A program made the position numbers and the translations under genes. Under the pieces are notes generated by a model. The model had not been told where the DNA came from. It ran no database searches and saw only the letters and a program-made list of their open reading frames with translations. Positions 61,469 to 64,000 of a DNA stretch of 64,000 bases are shown piece by piece. Location of the stretch: contig NC_092588.1 of NCBI RefSeq assembly GCF_047663525.1, forward strand, positions 138,376,501-138,440,500. The letters are read 5' to 3'. Source of the DNA: Anas platyrhynchos. Lineage: Eukaryota > Chordata > Aves > Anseriformes > Anatidae. Positions within the stretch are counted from its first letter, which is position 1. Each line of letters starts with the position of its first letter.

Positions 61469-62429
61469 GAAAAAGAAGGAAGACAAGGAAGCTGCAAGAA
61501 AGAGAAAGCCTTACAAACAGAGTTATGATAAAAGCTGCTGCCACTGTAACAGATCATCAGAAAGAGAATGAAATGGTGAGATGCCATTCATCACTTTGAG
61601 AAATGCTGATGAACAGCTTGTGGTTAGGTGGGACTACCTACAATATTTATGAAGAGGGCTATGTTATCAGAAGAATGCAATTTTTCCTCTTTGTGGGCTG
61701 TTTACAAACCCGTCCTGATTTCCACCAGTCTATTTGTTATTTGCAAGAATTCATTCATATACCTCACTCAAAACAGGAAGAAAAAACTCATTTCGATTTG
61801 AGAACGAATTTCATTTCACTGAAATGTTTTTTGCATAAATGGGATGAGAAATTTTCAGCTTGCGGATTGTATGCAAAAAGGTCATTTTAAGTGGGTTATA
61901 TTCATTGTACTGAGGTCATTGATCACGCTGTTTTTTCTATTGTATGGCTGTATGCATGAAAAACAGGCTCTTTGAAGTGGAAAAACAGACCAGAACTGAT
62001 GAACTATTGACAATGAATATCAATAATAGATAGCAAACAGAAAGGATCTGAGCATCACAGAATTTCGGGTTGTGTTTTGTTTCTGAAGGTTTGAAGGGGA
62101 TAGTGGCATACCGACCATCTTCACAGATGTTTTACTTGTAAAACTCCATTTTTTTTCATGGAGACAAAAACAAAATCTTTACAATTTAACTTCTACAAGC
62201 AGCAAATATGATATGGATAAAAAATAAATGTCATCTCAGAAATTACATGTTCACGAACACTGCTTTATGGTCAAGCTTTTTTTTCACTGCTGCTACAGGT
62301 GACAACAAAACACTAGAAATAATTACCTTGATATTATTATGACTTCTTATCTGTAGCAAGATTTTTTCCGTCTCATCCATACTGTCAACATTACCCTGAC
62401 ATTCAAAAAAACCCTCATATCACTCTCAG

Positions 62430-62525
62430 TGATGTGGTTTAGTGGAGGACTTGTTAGTGTTAGGTCAGAGGTTGGACTCGGTGATCTTGGAGGTCTCTTC
62501 CAACCTAGATGATTCTGTGATTCCG
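62430..62525 (+). mobile_element. CR1 LINE 3' end fragment
   Basis: GAGGTTGGACTCGGTGATCT, TGGAGGTCTCTTCCAACCTA and GATGATTCTGTGATTC form a clear plus-strand CR1 3' end. Same subfamily as the minus-strand copy at 5120-5230 (shared GTGGAGGACTTGTTAG block). Very short because of 5' truncation. Confidence 0.93.
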
Positions 62526-64000
62526 AAAACTGAAGTCACTCTGGAGGTGTTAGGGGAGAACCTCCTGCCTTGGATGTTTGACACTGCAGCGCTGGCCTGG
62601 GCGCTGCTTCTTCGGCTGCTGTCGGTAGGGCAGAGAGGGAGGCAGGAGGGGACAGGCCTGAAGTCCATCCAGCACGTGTTGTCTTAACACCATCCCGGAT
62701 TTATTAGTTGAGTGAACTCACACCGTCAGCTCACATCTTGGGCCAGGAAGTCTCCTACATTTAGACCAGACGTAGGGATGTATATGAAGCAGTCTCACCA
62801 TCCCTTTTCATTCTTTTTCCCTAGTCATAATCTGCACTTGGGAAGGAGATGCATAAAATTTGGGTCTGTGTCATTTTTCAGATCCGGGATAGAAAGTAGT
62901 CATTAATCAGTAGCTATCGGTTCAATAATATGCATTGAAACATCCATCACCATCACGCTTCTCCTTTGAGCTGACAGCTGATATCAAGAATACAGAGCCA
63001 AAATTAATTGTTCTGGACATAGGCTTAATTCAGCAGATTTTCTTGTCTTATCACCCCATCCCTCATGGCTAGGGCCACAGAGCATCCAGATCACCTGAAT
63101 CCAGTTATTTCCATAACTCCCAAGAGCTGAAGTAATCTTCAGCTCCCTAAATTGTTATAAGGTGTCCAACCAGTGCCACCTGCAGTTGGACAGCAGGAGA
63201 AGGAGACACCAAAAGCGCCCCAGCTCCTGTGATAAAACATCCCTGTATGCACAGGTGCTGTTCCTTGGGCTTGTTCCATGCATTCAGGTTCATAAGGGGC
63301 TCTGCCAGGTTCTTCCTGTGACAGCCTCTCCCTCTTACACTAATACGGGAGGAAAGATGGATTATCTGTTTCAGTAAGTTTGGGAGTGTTTGCCCCCATC
63401 AATCTCCATCGCGTGCCTTAGAAGCTGGCTCTTAATGCCTTATAAAACCTATGTCTAGGTATGATGGCAGCTTTCACGTTATACCTACTTTTTCCTCATT
63501 AAGACTTTAATTCTCATCCCAGATTTATCTACTTAGTAATCGAATACTATCTAAATGATATCAGAACAATTTGAAATTTATGTAAGAAGGATGCAGGCTT
63601 TAATCCTGAGAGCCCAAGGAAGTGGCTCAGTTGCCAGCTTGAGTATTTTGCAGCTGGAGGTCACAACTCTTAATACATTCCCTCCCATTATAACAACTTC
63701 TCAAGGTTTTAAAAGTTGCCCAGACCCGCATTACTTGCTGAAACATAATCCAGGTTTAGAGAAACACTTTCTTCCTGCAGTAGGACCTACTTTAATATTT
63801 ATTCTAGCATTGTTCAGGGTGGAGGGTGGTGCTATTTAAACTAGGCTAATTCTGCTAGGGTAATGAATTCATTTATATTCTTCTGCGCAAGTGTCTTTAC
63901 CAGACTTTGGCACTGAGCAACTCTGAATTTTCAGTGATGCAACCAGATAGAATTGAATTGGAAAAAGCTGACATTTCTAAACATATCCAAGTAGGAAATG

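Larger units (their letters stand above)
48386..64000. other. 5' flanking intergenic DNA of ST8SIA6
   Basis: No exon of a second gene was recognised in this 15.6 kb. It holds the upstream half of the CpG island, CR1 tails near 57664 and 62430, several microsatellites, a tandem 17-mer, two perfect inverted repeats and an isolated GC-rich patch at 58.9-59.07 kb. In human, HACD1 is the next gene on this side; none of its coding sequence was seen, so it would lie beyond the window if synteny holds. Confidence 0.75.

Noticed and set aside
1..64000. Bacterial-type systems, CRISPR arrays, tRNA or rRNA genes, integrated viruses
   Set aside because: No regular spacer-repeat arrays, cloverleaf genes, operon-like gene packing or viral coding blocks were seen; the window reads as ordinary vertebrate DNA.

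Overview
This is vertebrate nuclear DNA, almost certainly from a bird. It is AT-rich, gene-poor and intron-rich. It has no operons, ribosome-binding sites, tRNA genes or CRISPR arrays. Several interspersed repeats carry the avian CR1 LINE 3' end, with terminal ATTCTRTG-type octamers next to the 'TTGGAAGGGACC' or 'TTGGAAGAGACCTCC' block. Nearly every long open frame is a chance shadow; two of the longest lie in CR1 reverse-transcriptase remnants and in the GC-rich promoter.

One gene is fully supported. ST8SIA6, an alpha-2,8-sialyltransferase of the Golgi, lies on the minus strand from the ATG at 48385 to the stop at 14540. I reconstructed seven coding exons by eye: 48291-48385, 38189-38287, 32486-32572, 20936-21080, 19220-19332, 17818-17910 and 14540-15008. 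All six introns are GT-AG. Their phases (2,2,2,0,2,2) chain into 1101 coding bases, giving a 366-residue protein. The exons resemble human ST8SIA6 (398 residues, from memory) along their length. The protein has a type II signal anchor, a short stem, sialylmotifs L, S, III and VS, and four cysteines spaced as in the family's two disulfides.

Layout: 1 to about 13.2 kb is 3' intergenic DNA with a CR1 tail. About 13.0-14.5 kb is the likely 3' UTR zone, holding two oppositely oriented CR1 tails. 14.5-48.4 kb is the gene; intron 1 contains an inverted CR1 pair, a minisatellite-like repeat and a possible cryptic terminal exon. 47.8-48.75 kb is a CpG-rich promoter island. 48.8-64 kb is upstream intergenic DNA with simple repeats, CR1 tails, an isolated GC-rich patch and stretches that look like candidate conserved non-coding elements.

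I found no new multi-gene system. The items most worth a second look are: the (GTTT)n microsatellite that forms the pyrimidine tract of the exon 4 acceptor; the terminal-exon-like structure at 44.3-44.5 kb; the inverted CR1 tails in the likely 3' UTR; and the shortened stem relative to human.
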